23,379 nt of DNA from Synergistaceae bacterium UBA4088 (GTDB lineage Bacteria > Synergistota > Synergistia > Synergistales > Thermovirgaceae), in the NCBI GenBank assembly GCA_002382605.1, contig DFYG01000036.1, forward strand, positions 3,024 through 26,402, in the 5' to 3' direction. The translations under genes were made by a program, and so were the position numbers. Below the pieces are notes generated by a model. That model had not been told where the DNA came from, did no database searches, and worked only from the letters and a program-made list of their open reading frames with translations. This document shows positions 13,888 through 21,268 of this stretch, piece by piece. The first letter of the stretch is position 1, and each line of letters opens with the position of its first letter.

Positions 13888-15537
13888 TCAGAGTTCAATA
13901 TCATTTTTTGAAGCCTCGCCAAAGGCAGCTACCGCCTCTCGAAGAAGCCTGGGAAATACCTCCAGGGAATACGATAAACAGAGCCTCTCCGTGGGTTTAT
14001 GGGGATCCTTTCCCGACGGGCCCAGATTCATGACCGGAACATCCAGTTCCATCATCTCCCTTAGCGCCACTCTGTAGATACTCCCCCACCCGGGTGTATT
14101 TGCCGCCATGCAGAAAACATCGAATGCGCTGCCCTGAAAGCCCATATAGCTGAGGTCACATATCCCCTGGAAGAATTCTCTTGTCGACATCCGCACCCCG
14201 TGGTCCCGCTTCGCGACTTCCATCACCCTTTCAGCTACACGCCTGATCCTTTTGTCTCCGGCCGTCACCTCCCCGTTGCTCCTGTGTGGATAGTATGGAG
14301 GAAGAAAGCCGGTGATCATCATCGGGGAGGCGGGAGGAACCCACGAAAGCATTTCCGTGATCAGGGCGAGCGATCTCAGGCGGTCATCCATGGAAGGATC
14401 CATTCCTCGTACAACTTCCCGGATCTTCTCTTTAATATCTGTTCCAAGGGCCGCCGCCGTCGCGGAAGTGAACTCTTCGAAGGTCAGGACCAGGGGCTTG
14501 AACTCCCTGAAAAAGGCTCCCCGTTCAAAAGCCGACTTACGGATCTGATCGACAGCGTTTTCGAAAGCTTTTCCGGCGATGATCTTCATCTCCCTGACTA
14601 CATCCGCGGGCGTCTTCCCGAGCGTGAGCAGGTTGAAGAAAACAGCGGCCCTGTCGGGGAGGGTCACGGAGTATCCTTCACGCAGGTCTCGCGAAAAGAG
14701 GCATGCCGGAGGAGGAACCGTCTCACCTCTGGCGCTGTCCGCAAGGGAGGGATCGCCCTCCACAAGAAGCATGCAGTGCGCGGCGAGAAGGGAAGCATTG
14801 AAACCCTCGAAGTACTGTCCAACGTGGCTCCCCGTCCCGACGCAGTAGAAAAAGGGCATAAGCTTTCCGACAGAGCCGAAAGAGATCACCTCATCCTCCG
14901 CATCAGGCGCTCCGGCGCTTGCGGGTTCCGTCATTACTGCTCCAAGGAGCCTGAGCTCTCTCGATCTCTGCAGTGCAGCAAGCACGGGAACAGCTGCGCG
15001 CATTCCCGCCGAACCTACCTCTTCGTCCGGCACGGCCAGGAACAGGAGGTTCACTTTCAATTTTCCCGGAGAACAGACCGCTTCGGCGATCAGCGCCATC
15101 TCTGCTGCCAGCCCACACTTCATATCCATTACTCCCCGGCCGAAAATATAATCTCCGGAGTTCAGGTCGCGCCCGGCATCCCCTTCAAGCCCTTTCTCCC
15201 TGAGTTTCTCAGTGTATTCGGCCGGCGAAAAGGCAAGATGCTCCAGAGGACCGAAATCCCCCGTGTCAACGACGTCATAGTGCCCCGTGAGGATCACGGT
15301 GTCACGGGTCGGAGGATCCGCCTCCGCGATCGCCAGCACGACCCCTCTGCCGAACGGATCATCCGGGACAGGTATGAGTCTGTTGTTTTCAGGGTGTTCT
15401 CTGAAATACGGCAGGGTCATCAGTTTCGAGTGAATGAACCTGCCTGCCTCAGCCTCACCAGGGCTGCACGAGACACTTGGTATTTTGACAAGATCGATCA
15501 TAAGTTCAAGAATTCCCTGCCGACTGTTTTCCACCAT
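13888..15537 (-). CDS. M20-family metallopeptidase, RocB-like
   Basis: A 549-residue cytoplasmic zinc peptidase of the M20 clan, matching the long RocB ('arginine utilisation') type in length and layout. Zinc-site motifs are ILTGHYDVVD (His86, Asp88), FGRGVMDMKCG (Asp138) and AVPDEEVGSAGM (Glu172-Glu173, the catalytic and metal-binding pair). The middle and C-terminal parts carry RocB-style segments such as SMDDRLRSLALI-like text, GICDLSYMGFQG and MNLGPSGKDPHKPTERL; the last supplies a late His. RocB function is still poorly defined; amino-acid or peptide hydrolysis is inferred. The ATG at 15537 follows AAGGAAGTGA. Start of a minus-strand operon with the QueT-type gene (about 84 bp downstream) and the c-di-GMP protein. 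Confidence 0.8.
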   Translation of the reverse strand: MVENSRQGILELMIDLVKIPSVSCSPGEAEAGRFIHSKLMTLPYFREHPENNRLIPVPDDPFGRGVVLAIAEADPPTRDTVILTGHYDVVDTGDFGPLEHLAFSPAEYTEKLREKGLEGDAGRDLNSGDYIFGRGVMDMKCGLAAEMALIAEAVCSPGKLKVNLLFLAVPDEEVGSAGMRAAVPVLAALQRSRELRLLGAVMTEPASAGAPDAEDEVISFGSVGKLMPFFYCVGTGSHVGQYFEGFNASLLAAHCMLLVEGDPSLADSARGETVPPPACLFSRDLREGYSVTLPDRAAVFFNLLTLGKTPADVVREMKIIAGKAFENAVDQIRKSAFERGAFFREFKPLVLTFEEFTSATAAALGTDIKEKIREVVRGMDPSMDDRLRSLALITEMLSWVPPASPMMITGFLPPYYPHRSNGEVTAGDKRIRRVAERVMEVAKRDHGVRMSTREFFQGICDLSYMGFQGSAFDVFCMAANTPGWGSIYRVALREMMELDVPVMNLGPSGKDPHKPTERLCLSYSLEVFPRLLREAVAAFGEASKNDIEL

Positions 15538-15666
15538 TCAAGAGTCACTTCCTTTTTTGTTTGAATATTCAGATCGTCTAATAATAGCATCCACAACAGG
15601 CTTCAAATCATGTACGCAGTGATACAATTGGTTCCGGATTTATTACCGAAAGGGAGAGCTTGATCC

Positions 15667-16860
15667 ATGGCGCAAAAGTTCAGGCGGCCTGCCATCAATA
15701 AAAGACTTGCGGTTCTCACCCTGACTCACTTGCTTAACGATATCCATGGGACGTTCCTGGCAACCTTTATCCCCCTCATAGTGAGCCGCCTCGGAATATC
15801 CTATGCCCAGGCCGGTCTCCTGAAGTCACTCGCCGGAATTATTCATATGGTAGTGCAGCCTATGGCAGGTTATGTCTCAGACCTTTTTTCGCGACCTTAC
15901 GCGATAATCATCGGCCCGGTCCTGACCGCCCTCGGCGCTTCACTGCTGCCCCTCGCCCCTACCTACGGGACCACGCTGATCCTTGTCGGCCTCTGGGGTT
16001 TCGGCAGCGCGATCTACCACCCCCTCGGGCACGGCAGTGTAGGCTACGTCGGCGATCCCGGCAAGCTGGCATTCTATCTTGCCGTATTCGCCGTCGGGGG
16101 CATGCTCGGATCGACCCTGAGCCCTCTCTACGCGATATTTCTGATAAAAACCTTCGGCACCGGCCTTCTTCTCCCCGCAGCCGCGCTGATCCCCGTCATC
16201 GCTGGCGCATGGCTCGTGATCCGCTACGTACCAACGCTCAAGGCCGAGGGTCCCTCAGAGATCCCCTCTCCGGGAGGATTCCTGCGATCCTTCAAAAGCA
16301 CTTTCAGGGTGATCTTCCCCGTCTGGATGGTATGCGTCTGCAGGGACACAGCGGTCGAGAGCATCCGGTTCTTCCTTCCTCTCCTCATAGCATCACGCGG
16401 GGGGAGCATAGTCAGAATAGGGACGGTCCTCTTTCTGATCAGCACCGTTGGAACCATATCCCCGCTGCTGGGAGGGCCAATAGCTGACAGGTTCGGGAAA
16501 AAACGGGTGATCGAGGCAGCAATGGCTGCAGCACCCTTTTTTCTTGTGCCGGCCGCTCTGATAAGCGGCGCGCCCTCCATTGTTTTATACATGATCGGGA
16601 ATGCTCTCCTTCAGAGCATCATGCCGGTTACCGGCGCGGCGGCCCAGGAGATGGCACCGGGAGCCAGAAGTACCGCCGCGTCGATGGTCACCGGCCTCGC
16701 CTTCGGCCTTGCCGGGCTTCTGACAGCACCGATCGGTGCACTGGCCGACTCCTTCGGCATTAAGGCGATCCTGGTTTTCGTCGGTTTCATCCCTCTGCTT
16801 CCAATGCCGATATTCTGGAAGGGATCGAAAGAGAAGGAGAACGTGACTCGTGACGCGTAA
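15667..16860 (+). CDS. MFS transporter, fosmidomycin-resistance (Fsr)-like
   Basis: A 397-residue membrane protein with about 12 helices. The N-terminus (LTLTHLLNDIHGTFLATFIP), the QPMAGYVSDLFSRPY loop and the WGFGSAIYHPLGHGSVG segment are characteristic of the Fsr-like group of major facilitator transporters, mostly drug or small-molecule exporters. A second motif-A-like loop, GGPIADRFGKKR, begins the second half. The ATG at 15667 follows AAAGGGAGAG. It is divergent from the RocB-like peptidase with 129 bp between. The last codons (NVTRDA and stop) lie inside a tandem heptamer array, so the extreme C-terminus appears repeat-derived. The substrate cannot be told. Confidence 0.85.
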   Translation: MAQKFRRPAINKRLAVLTLTHLLNDIHGTFLATFIPLIVSRLGISYAQAGLLKSLAGIIHMVVQPMAGYVSDLFSRPYAIIIGPVLTALGASLLPLAPTYGTTLILVGLWGFGSAIYHPLGHGSVGYVGDPGKLAFYLAVFAVGGMLGSTLSPLYAIFLIKTFGTGLLLPAAALIPVIAGAWLVIRYVPTLKAEGPSEIPSPGGFLRSFKSTFRVIFPVWMVCVCRDTAVESIRFFLPLLIASRGGSIVRIGTVLFLISTVGTISPLLGGPIADRFGKKRVIEAAMAAAPFFLVPAALISGAPSIVLYMIGNALLQSIMPVTGAAAQEMAPGARSTAASMVTGLAFGLAGLLTAPIGALADSFGIKAILVFVGFIPLLPMPIFWKGSKEKENVTRDA

Positions 16861-16877
16861 CTCGTAACAAGTTGCAG
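16843..16877. repeat. tandem heptamer array 2, four clear units plus a decayed fifth
   Basis: Units start at 16843, 16850, 16857 and 16864: GTGACTC, GTGACGC, GTAACTC, GTAACAA; a decayed unit (GTTGCAG) follows. On the opposite strand unit 1 is GAGTCAC, identical to unit 6 of the array at 5057-5098. The array covers the last six codons and the stop (16858-16860) of the Fsr-like transporter. Confidence 0.8.
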
Positions 16878-16933
16878 CTTCCAGAGTATCGTTTTACCCT
16901 GACAGTATGTTATACTGCCTTCTGGAGATCCTG

Positions 16934-17260
16934 ATGGGGGGCGTTGAAGAAGTGATCAAGCTTGAAGTTGAACATTACCTGTTGCTGGGGGAAAAGATCC
17001 GGGAAAGAGCAACGGAGCTTTGCGACATCTACATGAAGGTCCATTTCGACTGCGATGATTGCAGCGTTTTCGTAACCAGTGTTGAGATAGGCAGAAGCGG
17101 AAGGTTCCGCATAATGTTCACGGAATCGGATATGGAGGATATCCTCAACCTCCCCGCCGAATACTTCTGGCTCACAGATGACGAGGTTTCCGTTCGAATG
17201 AAGATAGACAGGGACATCCGTGACGAAGGGCTGAAGGAGCGACGCAGGTCAAAGGTCTGA
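16934..17260 (+). CDS. small protein of unknown function with a CDDC motif
   Basis: A 108-residue, acidic, apparently soluble protein that I do not recognise. The ATG at 16934 has GGAG at 16924-16927; the frame also opens at 16907 and at a GTG at 16952, but the spacing favours 16934. It has a likely N-terminal helix (VEHYLLLGEKIRERATELCD), a central strand region containing CDDC (about residues 41-44, after MKVHFD), a basic stretch (EIGRSGRFRIMF), acidic segments (ESDMEDILNL, LTDDEVSVRM) and a basic tail. CxxC could bind a metal, but one pair alone is weak evidence. A TATACT box lies at 16911-16916. The exported PDZ protein follows 181 bp downstream on the same strand. Confidence 0.6.
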   Translation: MGGVEEVIKLEVEHYLLLGEKIRERATELCDIYMKVHFDCDDCSVFVTSVEIGRSGRFRIMFTESDMEDILNLPAEYFWLTDDEVSVRMKIDRDIRDEGLKERRRSKV

Positions 17261-17389
17261 GCCAGGGGAAAGGACGAGGGCCCGATCTCCTGTGATCGCC
17301 ATGTCTTTCCCATCCCGGAAGAAAGCAGACCGATCCCTGCATTCTGATATGTTCAATAGGGACACAGCACCTTGTTCGGATAAAATAAA

Positions 17390-17422
17390 CCGGGAAAGGG
17401 ACAGGATCCCGGCACTTCCCGG
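17390..17422 (+). promoter_or_regulatory. two mutually exclusive hairpins in the leader of the PDZ-protein gene
   Basis: The arm CCGGGAA (17390-17396) can pair with TTCCCGG (17416-17422) over 7 bp, or its first six bases with TCCCGG (17407-17412). Only one can form at a time, and both sit just before the GGAGG ribosome-binding site (17432-17436). Short stems; regulation is speculative. Confidence 0.25.
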
Positions 17423-17441
17423 AAGAGACCGTGGAGGTTTT

Positions 17442-18248
17442 ATGGAAAAAAGAAGTCTTATTGCCATTCTTGCGTTGATTTTTCTTACTGTTTCTGCGTC
17501 AGCCGCCATCTCTTTTCAAGGCGCCTCAAGCATTTCGGTGGAGTCCGGATACGGTGGAAGAACATTGAATGTCATCTCTGTCGAAGAAAGCAGCATATAC
17601 GATAAAGCAGGGCTTCGCCAGGGAGACTGGATCACGCAGGTCGATTTCCGCCACGTCGTGGATATCCCATTCACATCGGCAGTAGACGCAGTATCCGCCG
17701 CAAGCCTCCCGGGCAGATCCGTTATCCTTACTGTGAACGGAGAAAATGGATACCGGATCATCCGGATCTCCTCTCCCATCCCTGACGCTCGACAAGAGGC
17801 TTTCATTGAAACCGAGAAGCGTATACTGGAAGCCTGGGATGTCTCCCGGGAGGGATGGGAGATCCTTGTTTCGGGGTCCCGCGAATTCGCACTTGGCAGA
17901 ATAAGTTCAGAGGAGATCTCAAAGATAGCGATCAGTTCAAGGTCCGCTTTCTCCGAAAGCAGGAACAGGCTCATATCGGTTGAAATACCCTCATTTCTCA
18001 GCCCTGAAGTCCGCTCCGCCCTGACCGGGGCAAAATCCAGCCTGGCCAACGCCAACATGCTTCGCTCGATAGCATCCGGGGTGATCGTCGATTCGATCGA
18101 GAAGGGGACTTTCATTGAGGACGAGGACCCCATATGGACCGAGGACAAGTCTCTGAAAGCAGCCGGGAAGGGGTTCGGATACCTCGTAAAGGCACGCTAT
18201 CTCGCCGGGCTTCAAGATCTTTTCAAGACAGGCTATCTCCCGCGCTGA
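17442..18248 (+). CDS. exported PDZ-domain protein
   Basis: A 268-residue protein. The ATG at 17442 is chosen over earlier in-frame starts because GGAGG precedes it and it opens a signal peptide (MEKRSLIAILALIFLTVSAS, cleavage near ASA). Residues about 30-108 form a PDZ-like domain: LNVISVEESSIYDKAGLRQG, DWITQVDFRHV and RSVILTVNGENGYRIIRI, the pattern of trypsin-like protease and RseP-type PDZ modules that bind peptide tails. No protease domain is present. The remaining 160 residues are helix-rich and polar, unrecognised, and may be a ligand-binding or scaffold region in the periplasm. The last 16 bases overlap the opposing MFS gene tail to tail. Function unknown. Confidence 0.75.
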   Translation: MEKRSLIAILALIFLTVSASAAISFQGASSISVESGYGGRTLNVISVEESSIYDKAGLRQGDWITQVDFRHVVDIPFTSAVDAVSAASLPGRSVILTVNGENGYRIIRISSPIPDARQEAFIETEKRILEAWDVSREGWEILVSGSREFALGRISSEEISKIAISSRSAFSESRNRLISVEIPSFLSPEVRSALTGAKSSLANANMLRSIASGVIVDSIEKGTFIEDEDPIWTEDKSLKAAGKGFGYLVKARYLAGLQDLFKTGYLPR

Positions 18249-19390
18249 ACCAGTGGTTTCCACAGATAAAGGTAGATCGCCGGGGCTGAGAAGAACAGTA
18301 TCCCCGGGACAAGACGGAAGGCCCCCGCGACACCAAGCAGCGATGAGGCGTAACCCATTACCACAGGCGTTATGAAAAAACATCCGTCGAGGATAAGCCA
18401 TACCATCGCCGTGGCCTTGGGTCGGAGATCCGGCGGAGCTATATCCCCGATCATCGCCAGGGAGAGCGGGAAACCCACTCCAACACCGACCCCGTAAAGA
18501 AAACCCCAGAAAGCGAACGCCACGTTCGAACCTGAGAAGGCGGTACCGAAAAGGGAGAATGAAGTGATCGCGACCACTGTCGGGTACATCCTGTCCTTCG
18601 GAAAGACATCCATGAGGCGAAACCCGGCAAGCCTCACCGCTATTGCCCCCACAGCGAAAGCCGACATGAACCATGAGGAGGCCAGTCCCAGGCTCATCGC
18701 CAGGGTCGAGATCGAGATTATCGCAGCGTCCGTCATGCCGTAAACAAGGACAGAAATGAACAGGGCCCTCGCGCCGGGAATGGCAAAAAGCTCGGAATAA
18801 GTCCCCCAGCGCCCCCCCGTTTGCACCCTCTCCCTGTCGATACTGCCGTAGGACATCCCCACCAGGGCGCATACTGCTGCAGCCATGGGTCCAACCCAGA
18901 TGTAAAAGCCGAAGAACCCGCGGTGGAGTATCCAGTCAATCAGGGGTACCACAATAAGAAATGGCGCCATCGCTCCAACCGTGATGAGGGCGAAAGCGCC
19001 TCCCCTGACCTCGTTGGGTATCACCATCGTCTGGTATGTCGTGAATGAGACAAGAAAAAGGCCGAATCCGAACCCCATCAGGACTCTGAATGTGATCAGG
19101 AGCGGAAGCGAGATACCTGAAAGAGCAAGTCCTACGCTTCCGGCGACACAGCAAAGAGCGGCGCCAGAGAGGGTGGCCCGGAAGGAAAACCTCTCGATCA
19201 AAAATGCCATAAAGGGGCGCGGTATCGTCGAGGCCGCGTAGTATGTCCCAAGGATCCACCCTATCGTTGCCGGGGATCTGAGTCCGGCGTGATCCAGATA
19301 AAGAGGGAGGAGGAAATATACGCTGCTGAAGCTCATGATGACAAAGTTGGTCCCGGCCATTCTGGGGAGAAGTTTGCGGATCCTTTCCAT
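18233..19390 (-). CDS. MFS transporter
   Basis: A 385-residue membrane protein with about 12 helices. MFS features are the opening NFVIMSFSSVYFLLPLYLDH, the cytoplasmic loop between helices 2 and 3 (IPRPFMAFLIERFSFRATL, a weak version of motif A), and RVLMGFGFGLFLVSFTTYQT in helix 4. Near the end are GVGVGFPLSLAMIGDIAPPD and RPKATAMVWLILDGCFF, as in MFS_1 sugar or drug exporters. The substrate is unknown. The ATG at 19390 lies eight bases after the EamA stop, with GGGGGA overlapping that gene's end, so the two are co-transcribed. The 3' end overlaps the exported PDZ gene by 16 bp. Confidence 0.85.
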   Translation of the reverse strand: MERIRKLLPRMAGTNFVIMSFSSVYFLLPLYLDHAGLRSPATIGWILGTYYAASTIPRPFMAFLIERFSFRATLSGAALCCVAGSVGLALSGISLPLLITFRVLMGFGFGLFLVSFTTYQTMVIPNEVRGGAFALITVGAMAPFLIVVPLIDWILHRGFFGFYIWVGPMAAAVCALVGMSYGSIDRERVQTGGRWGTYSELFAIPGARALFISVLVYGMTDAAIISISTLAMSLGLASSWFMSAFAVGAIAVRLAGFRLMDVFPKDRMYPTVVAITSFSLFGTAFSGSNVAFAFWGFLYGVGVGVGFPLSLAMIGDIAPPDLRPKATAMVWLILDGCFFITPVVMGYASSLLGVAGAFRLVPGILFFSAPAIYLYLWKPLVQRGR

Positions 19391-19395
19391 CTTTT

Positions 19396-20334
19396 CTATT
19401 CCCCCGTATTATCTGGTGGTTCCGGATCGGAGATCCCCGGCAGGTGAAAAGTCCTGCGCAGAAACGTGTCGCATTCAGCCAGAAGTACTCCTGAAACGAT
19501 AATGACCCCCCCAAGAGCCACCTGGAAATTGAGAATCTCCTGGCCGATGAAGACCGCAATGAGATAACCGAACGGCCCCTCAAGCGACAGAAGGATCGCC
19601 GCGTGAACCTCGGGACTGAATCTCTGCGCCACTGTCTGTACCAGGAACGGTATCACGGTTACAAAAACCGCGACATAAAGAACTCCCCACAGTGCCCTGG
19701 GGTCGACGGCCGCAAAATCCGGGAAGGGCTCGAACACACAAGCGGACAAAGTGAGAAAGACCGCCGCGCTGGCAAGCTGGACAACGGTAAGCGCCAAAGG
19801 GTCCATCCTCCTGCTGAGGTTGCCCACAGCAAGAACATGAAGGGCTATCCCCAGGGCGAGAACAAGGGACAGGAAGTCACCAAAATTGAATGTCATACCC
19901 GGAGTGAACGCCATTACCAGTAATCCGGCGGTTGTCAGAAAGGCGCCTGCCGTTGCTATGATCGAGGGCCATCTTTTATAGAAAAGGGCAAAAAGGAAGG
20001 GAACCATCACGACATTGGACGAGGAAATGAAGGACTGCTTGCCTGGCGAAGTGAATACGAGCCCCATGATGTGGAAGACGAAGGTTACCGAAAGCAGCAG
20101 GCCCAGTAAGCATCCGAGCATGACGTCCCTTCTGTCCAGGAACCTCAGCCGCTTTCTGAAGACGAGCAGGAGTATGACGGAACTTGTCACGAACCTCGCG
20201 GTCAGGAGCCATAGCGGGGAGAGGTAATCCAGGAGCCAGTTCGTCACTCCGAACCCGGATCCCCAGAAGATCGCGATCGTGAACATCGCTCCGTCAGCAA
20301 GCAGGACTCTCTTTCTTTCTTCCAAAATGGGCAC
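19396..20334 (-). CDS. EamA/DMT-family transporter
   Basis: A 312-residue membrane protein with about ten helices in two EamA repeats. The first repeat opens with FTIAIFWGSGFGVTNWLLDY and includes SPLWLLTARFVTSSVILLLV and HIMGLVFTSPGKQSFI; the second includes LGIALHVLAVGNLSRRMDPL, VYVAVFVTVIPFLVQTVAQR and ILLSLEGPFGYLIAVFIGQE. These are standard marks of the drug/metabolite transporter superfamily, most of which export amino acids or metabolites. The start is a GTG at 20334 with AAGGAAAGG five bases upstream. It leads a two-gene operon with the MFS transporter, and is divergent from the LmeA-like gene. Confidence 0.88.
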   Translation of the reverse strand: MPILEERKRVLLADGAMFTIAIFWGSGFGVTNWLLDYLSPLWLLTARFVTSSVILLLVFRKRLRFLDRRDVMLGCLLGLLLSVTFVFHIMGLVFTSPGKQSFISSSNVVMVPFLFALFYKRWPSIIATAGAFLTTAGLLVMAFTPGMTFNFGDFLSLVLALGIALHVLAVGNLSRRMDPLALTVVQLASAAVFLTLSACVFEPFPDFAAVDPRALWGVLYVAVFVTVIPFLVQTVAQRFSPEVHAAILLSLEGPFGYLIAVFIGQEILNFQVALGGVIIVSGVLLAECDTFLRRTFHLPGISDPEPPDNTGE

Positions 20335-20383
20335 CGGCCTTTCCTTCTCGTTTCCGATGAAAGCATATCACTTGAATCACGGG

Positions 20384-20411
20384 TTGTGTACAAAGATCGG
20401 TGTGGTATTAT
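20384..20411 (+). promoter_or_regulatory. promoter for the LmeA-like gene
   Basis: TTGTGT (20384-20389) and TATTAT (20406-20411) with a 16-base spacer, in the 122-bp divergent region between the EamA gene and the LmeA-like gene. A transcript starting near 20418 would have a leader of about 40 bases. Confidence 0.45.
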
Positions 20412-20456
20412 TCTGTAACAGGTCAGATATCCGACATCTCGAACGGAGGTCAAGCA

Positions 20457-21257
20457 ATGCGTCTGCGAAATACAACAGCGGTAGCCATGCTCATGACAGC
20501 CCTGCTTGCCGGCTCAGCCTGGGCCGGGAACGTCTACACTTTCTCCGGAACCTTAGACAAAACGACGAGCGGCCCGGTTCTCTTCAAGGCATTCGCCGAC
20601 GGACTCAAACCCGAAAGCATAGAGATGATCCTCGACGAGGAGCCGGATGAAACAGGACGCGTCGGACACATCTACCTCGACCTTTACGGATGCAACCTCG
20701 GGGGCGTGAGGATAGACCACCTGGAGATCGAGGCAGTCGACATACAGTTCACTCCCCCGGGCGAATGGGGCGAAAAGGGGCCCGATATCGAGAAAATGCT
20801 TGCCGTTTACGCCCAGGCCACCATTCTTGAAAAAGACGTAAACGCCGCGATCGCCGGCGATGCCTTTGGTGACGATGACGGCAACTGGCACGATATCTCG
20901 CTGGATTTCAGTGATAACGGAGTCTACGTAAAAGGTTACTACCTCACGACGTTCCTCTTGCGCCTGGACATCCTGATAGAGCTGGAAGGGCGCTTCGGCA
21001 TCGTGGGGGGTAAACAGGTCTGGCTGAAGGACTATACGATGCGCGTAAACAGGGTGGACATTCCTGATTTCCTCACCGAGAGAGCCATAAGTCAGATACA
21101 GCCGATAATCGACCTTGAGGAGTTCATTTTTCCTCTTACGTTAAAGACTGTTATCCAGAAGGACGACAGGGTAACCCTGCAAAGCAGGGTTCTGCCCAGC
21201 CGTTTTTCCGGCGATCTGTATAAATTCCGGACCGATACAGCAACAGCGGCGAAATAG
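20457..21257 (+). CDS. exported LmeA/DUF2993-like lipid-binding protein (tentative)
   Basis: A 266-residue protein. The ATG at 20457 follows GGAGG (20445-20449) and starts a signal peptide (MRLRNTTAVAMLMTALLAGS, cleavage near AWA). The mature part shows DUF2993/LmeA-type features: a strand GHIYLDLYGCNLGGVRIDHL, a helix (TILEKDVNAAIAG), IELEGRFGIVGGKQVWLKDY and MRVNRVDIPDFLTERAI. It ends in an aliphatic strand (FPLTLKTVIQKDDRVTLQSR). Proteins of this fold resemble TULIP lipid carriers; LmeA itself is a mycobacterial phospholipid-binding protein. The assignment rests on pattern and could be wrong; a generic periplasmic lipid-binding or scaffold role is inferred. It stands alone with its own promoter and ends 11 bp from the opposing MFS gene. 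Confidence 0.55.
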   Translation: MRLRNTTAVAMLMTALLAGSAWAGNVYTFSGTLDKTTSGPVLFKAFADGLKPESIEMILDEEPDETGRVGHIYLDLYGCNLGGVRIDHLEIEAVDIQFTPPGEWGEKGPDIEKMLAVYAQATILEKDVNAAIAGDAFGDDDGNWHDISLDFSDNGVYVKGYYLTTFLLRLDILIELEGRFGIVGGKQVWLKDYTMRVNRVDIPDFLTERAISQIQPIIDLEEFIFPLTLKTVIQKDDRVTLQSRVLPSRFSGDLYKFRTDTATAAK

Positions 21258-21268
21258 ACCCCGAAAGA

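Noticed and set aside
15542..15548. Single heptamer GAGTCAC before the RocB-like gene (and GAATCAC at 20374-20380)
   Set aside because: Lone copies of a 7-mer are expected by chance and show no tandem neighbours.
14200..15564. 454-codon open frame antisense to the RocB-like peptidase
   Set aside because: It has no ribosome-binding site or motif and is a shadow of a well supported gene.
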